From Nitrosomonas sp. (lineage in GTDB: Bacteria > Pseudomonadota > Gammaproteobacteria > Burkholderiales > Nitrosomonadaceae): DNA of 7,875 nucleotides. Each line of letters begins with the position of its first letter. Position 1 is the first letter of the stretch. The position numbers and the translations under genes are program-made. Below are positions 6,792 through 7,875 of this stretch, in pieces. The notes under the pieces are model-generated. The model saw only the letters and a program-made list of their open reading frames with translations, was not told where the DNA came from and did no database searches. The DNA is taken from contig DOOY01000219.1 in assembly GCA_003514765.1 (NCBI GenBank), forward strand, positions 1-7,875. Reading direction: 5' to 3'.

Positions 6792-7433
6792 ATGGAAAAC
6801 TGGCAAGCATGGCGCAAACAAGAACGCGAGCGTTTGATAGCGAATCGTATGGCGGTGCCTCCCGTACTGCATCAGCAATGGAGTCGGTCTATTTCCGCAT
6901 TGTTACAACAGGGATTTCCGAACTTGAAAAGAATGATAATAGGCCTGTATTGGCCTTTTCGAGGCGAATATGATCCGAGAAGCGCAGTGCGCTATTTTAT
7001 GGAAGCAGGTGCGACGCTGGCGATACCAGAAGTTGTCGGCAAAGATAAACCGCTTTGTTTCCGTGAGTGGTGGCCGGATATGCCGATGAAGGCAGGCGCT
7101 TATAATATTCCGGTACCGCTTGGGACGCAATATATTCAGCCGGATGCCCTGATAATCCCGATGGTCGGTTTTGATCAACAAGGTTACCGGCTGGGGTACG
7201 GCAGCGGCTATTTCGATCGTACGCTGGCAACCTACACAACCAGTCCGCGTACGATTGGCGTTGCCTTTGAATTGCAGCGGCTCCAGAACGTGCACCCGCA
7301 ACCGCATGACATTGCCATGCAGTACGTAGTGACTGAAGCCGGAATATTCCAGGCCGATCAACAGTTACTCAGGCCGATTTCTACAACACAGTGCGCATTA
7401 GATAATGCGGTTGCTCAAGTGGAAGGGGAATAG
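6792..7433 (+). CDS. fau: 5-formyltetrahydrofolate cyclo-ligase
   Basis: The enzyme uses ATP to convert 5-formyltetrahydrofolate to 5,10-methenyltetrahydrofolate, returning this inhibitory storage form to the active folate pool. Counted from the ATG at 6792, the 213-residue product has an N-terminal basic helix rich in Arg (WRKQERERL). It then has IGLYWPFRGEYDPR (50-63), DALIIPMVGFD (118-128) and the diagnostic glycine-rich RLGYGSGYFDRTLA (133-146), which is the ATP/folate-binding signature GxGxGYxDR. It is longer than E. coli YgfA (182 residues), mainly in its ends. The frame is open upstream to an ATG at 6738. That start would add 18 poorly family-like residues, has no ribosome binding site and overlaps a TATAAT, so 6792 is preferred although its own site is weak. 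It follows mutY by 77 bases. No space exists for the 6S RNA gene often found before ygfA in other proteobacteria. Confidence 0.92.
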   Translation: MENWQAWRKQERERLIANRMAVPPVLHQQWSRSISALLQQGFPNLKRMIIGLYWPFRGEYDPRSAVRYFMEAGATLAIPEVVGKDKPLCFREWWPDMPMKAGAYNIPVPLGTQYIQPDALIIPMVGFDQQGYRLGYGSGYFDRTLATYTTSPRTIGVAFELQRLQNVHPQPHDIAMQYVVTEAGIFQADQQLLRPISTTQCALDNAVAQVEGE

Positions 7434-7437
7434 CGGG

Positions 7438-7487
7438 GATAGCGAAACCTTTTATCGAATGCTTGTTTCGCTATCATTAACGTTTTT
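7438..7487 (+). terminator. hairpin terminator after the rof-to-fau block
   Basis: GATAGCGAAAC (7438-7448) and GTTTCGCTATC (7465-7475) form a perfect 11-base stem with a 16-base loop, starting four bases after the fau stop. A short T run (7483-7487) follows the stem after seven bases, farther than in textbook terminators. On the minus strand no T run follows the stem, so it probably serves the plus-strand genes. It may also separate them from the convergent RTX gene. Confidence 0.65.
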
Positions 7488-7495
7488 AGAAATTG

Positions 7496-7875
7496 TCACA
7501 GTTGAAAAACAATCATATCCGGGGAAAGATCGCCAAGTTGAACGCCGACAATGTCGATCGAGAGGTTAGGGCCGAATTCAATCATCAGGTCACCGTCGCT
7601 TTGATCAACAGCTGTTACAAACGGCACCAGCTTTTCTAAACTGTCGATACCGACACTCGCCGTATCGAAGAACAAGCGGTCTTCTCCCGGTGTAAAATCA
7701 TGAATCCGGAAATGTCCTAAATTATAAAAACCAAACGTATCATTTCCTGGGCCGCCGTACAGTTGGTCATGACCATCACCGGCGCGCAATATATCGTCAC
7801 CGGGGCCGCCAAATAATTTATCGGTGCCGCCCTGGCCATCCAGATCATCATTACCGGAATCGCCGTCAACAATAT
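7496..7875 (-). CDS. RTX calcium-binding repeat protein, C-terminal end only
   Basis: This is the last 125 codons of a gene that enters from the right edge; its start lies outside the window. The fragment begins within a block of nonapeptide RTX repeats (consensus GGxGxDxLx). A C-terminal domain follows with FRIHDFTPGEDRLFFD, then a beta-rich stretch ending in LSIDIVGVQLGDLSPDMIVF. Such tails follow RTX repeats in many proteins exported by type I secretion. The extreme C-terminus, where type I signals reside, is short, acidic and hydrophobic and ends in VFQL. RTX repeats bind calcium outside the cell and fold there. The functional domain (adhesin, protease, lipase, S-layer or other) would be upstream and cannot be told. 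A TTG at 7789 would give a 97-residue protein, but the repeat pattern continues without a stop upstream of it, so it is not a start. Confidence 0.88.
   Translation of the reverse strand, partial: IVDGDSGNDDLDGQGGTDKLFGGPGDDILRAGDGHDQLYGGPGNDTFGFYNLGHFRIHDFTPGEDRLFFDTASVGIDSLEKLVPFVTAVDQSDGDLMIEFGPNLSIDIVGVQLGDLSPDMIVFQL
7730..7864 (-). repeat. five tandem RTX nonapeptide repeats
   Basis: Five consecutive 27-base units encode GDSGNDDLD, GQGGTDKLF, GGPGDDILR, AGDGHDQLY and GGPGNDTFG. All keep the glycine at position 4 and aspartate at position 6 that build the calcium-binding parallel beta roll. The last unit has Phe in place of Leu and leads into the C-terminal domain. The array probably continues beyond the window. 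Confidence 0.88.

Noticed and set aside
6903..7361. A 152-codon open frame on the minus strand inside the cyclo-ligase gene
   Set aside because: It is antisense to the well-supported fau gene, with no recognisable domain and no ribosome binding site identified.

Overview
This looks like an ordinary chromosomal stretch of a moderate-GC betaproteobacterium. The rpe-gph-trpE order and the character of the proteins suggest Nitrosomonas or a relative (Nitrosomonadaceae). That placement is inferred from protein resemblance alone. I found no tRNA, rRNA, insertion sequence, CRISPR array or obvious island. I also found no convincing new system: most of the window is recognisable housekeeping.

Layout. 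Positions 97-3113 (+) carry rpe (ribulose-phosphate epimerase), gph (phosphoglycolate phosphatase) and trpE (anthranilate synthase large subunit). Rpe and Gph together fit the Calvin/pentose-phosphate and photorespiratory salvage needs of an autotroph. TrpE uses chorismate in tryptophan synthesis. The glutamine amidotransferase partner trpG does not follow trpE; a perfect stem-loop and a convergent gene lie there instead. Positions 3182-3898 (-) encode an OmpA-like, glycine-zipper outer-membrane lipoprotein. It is divergent from the next block across a 139-bp region that holds a perfect AT-rich inverted repeat.

Positions 4038-7433 (+) form a likely operon: rof (Rho-binding antiterminator), an AsmA-family gene, mutY (A/G-specific adenine glycosylase) and a 5-formyltetrahydrofolate cyclo-ligase. 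The AsmA protein stops after 445 residues, only 11 bases before mutY, and appears to lack its C-terminal part. A hairpin terminator closes the block at 7438-7487. Convergent to it, from 7496 past the right edge, is the C-terminal end of an RTX (calcium-binding nonapeptide repeat) protein of the kind exported by type I secretion.

The points most worth checking are the shortened AsmA, trpE separated from trpG, a small hairpin that displays the trpE ribosome binding site, the palindrome in the divergent promoter region, and the unseen remainder of the RTX gene and its exporter.
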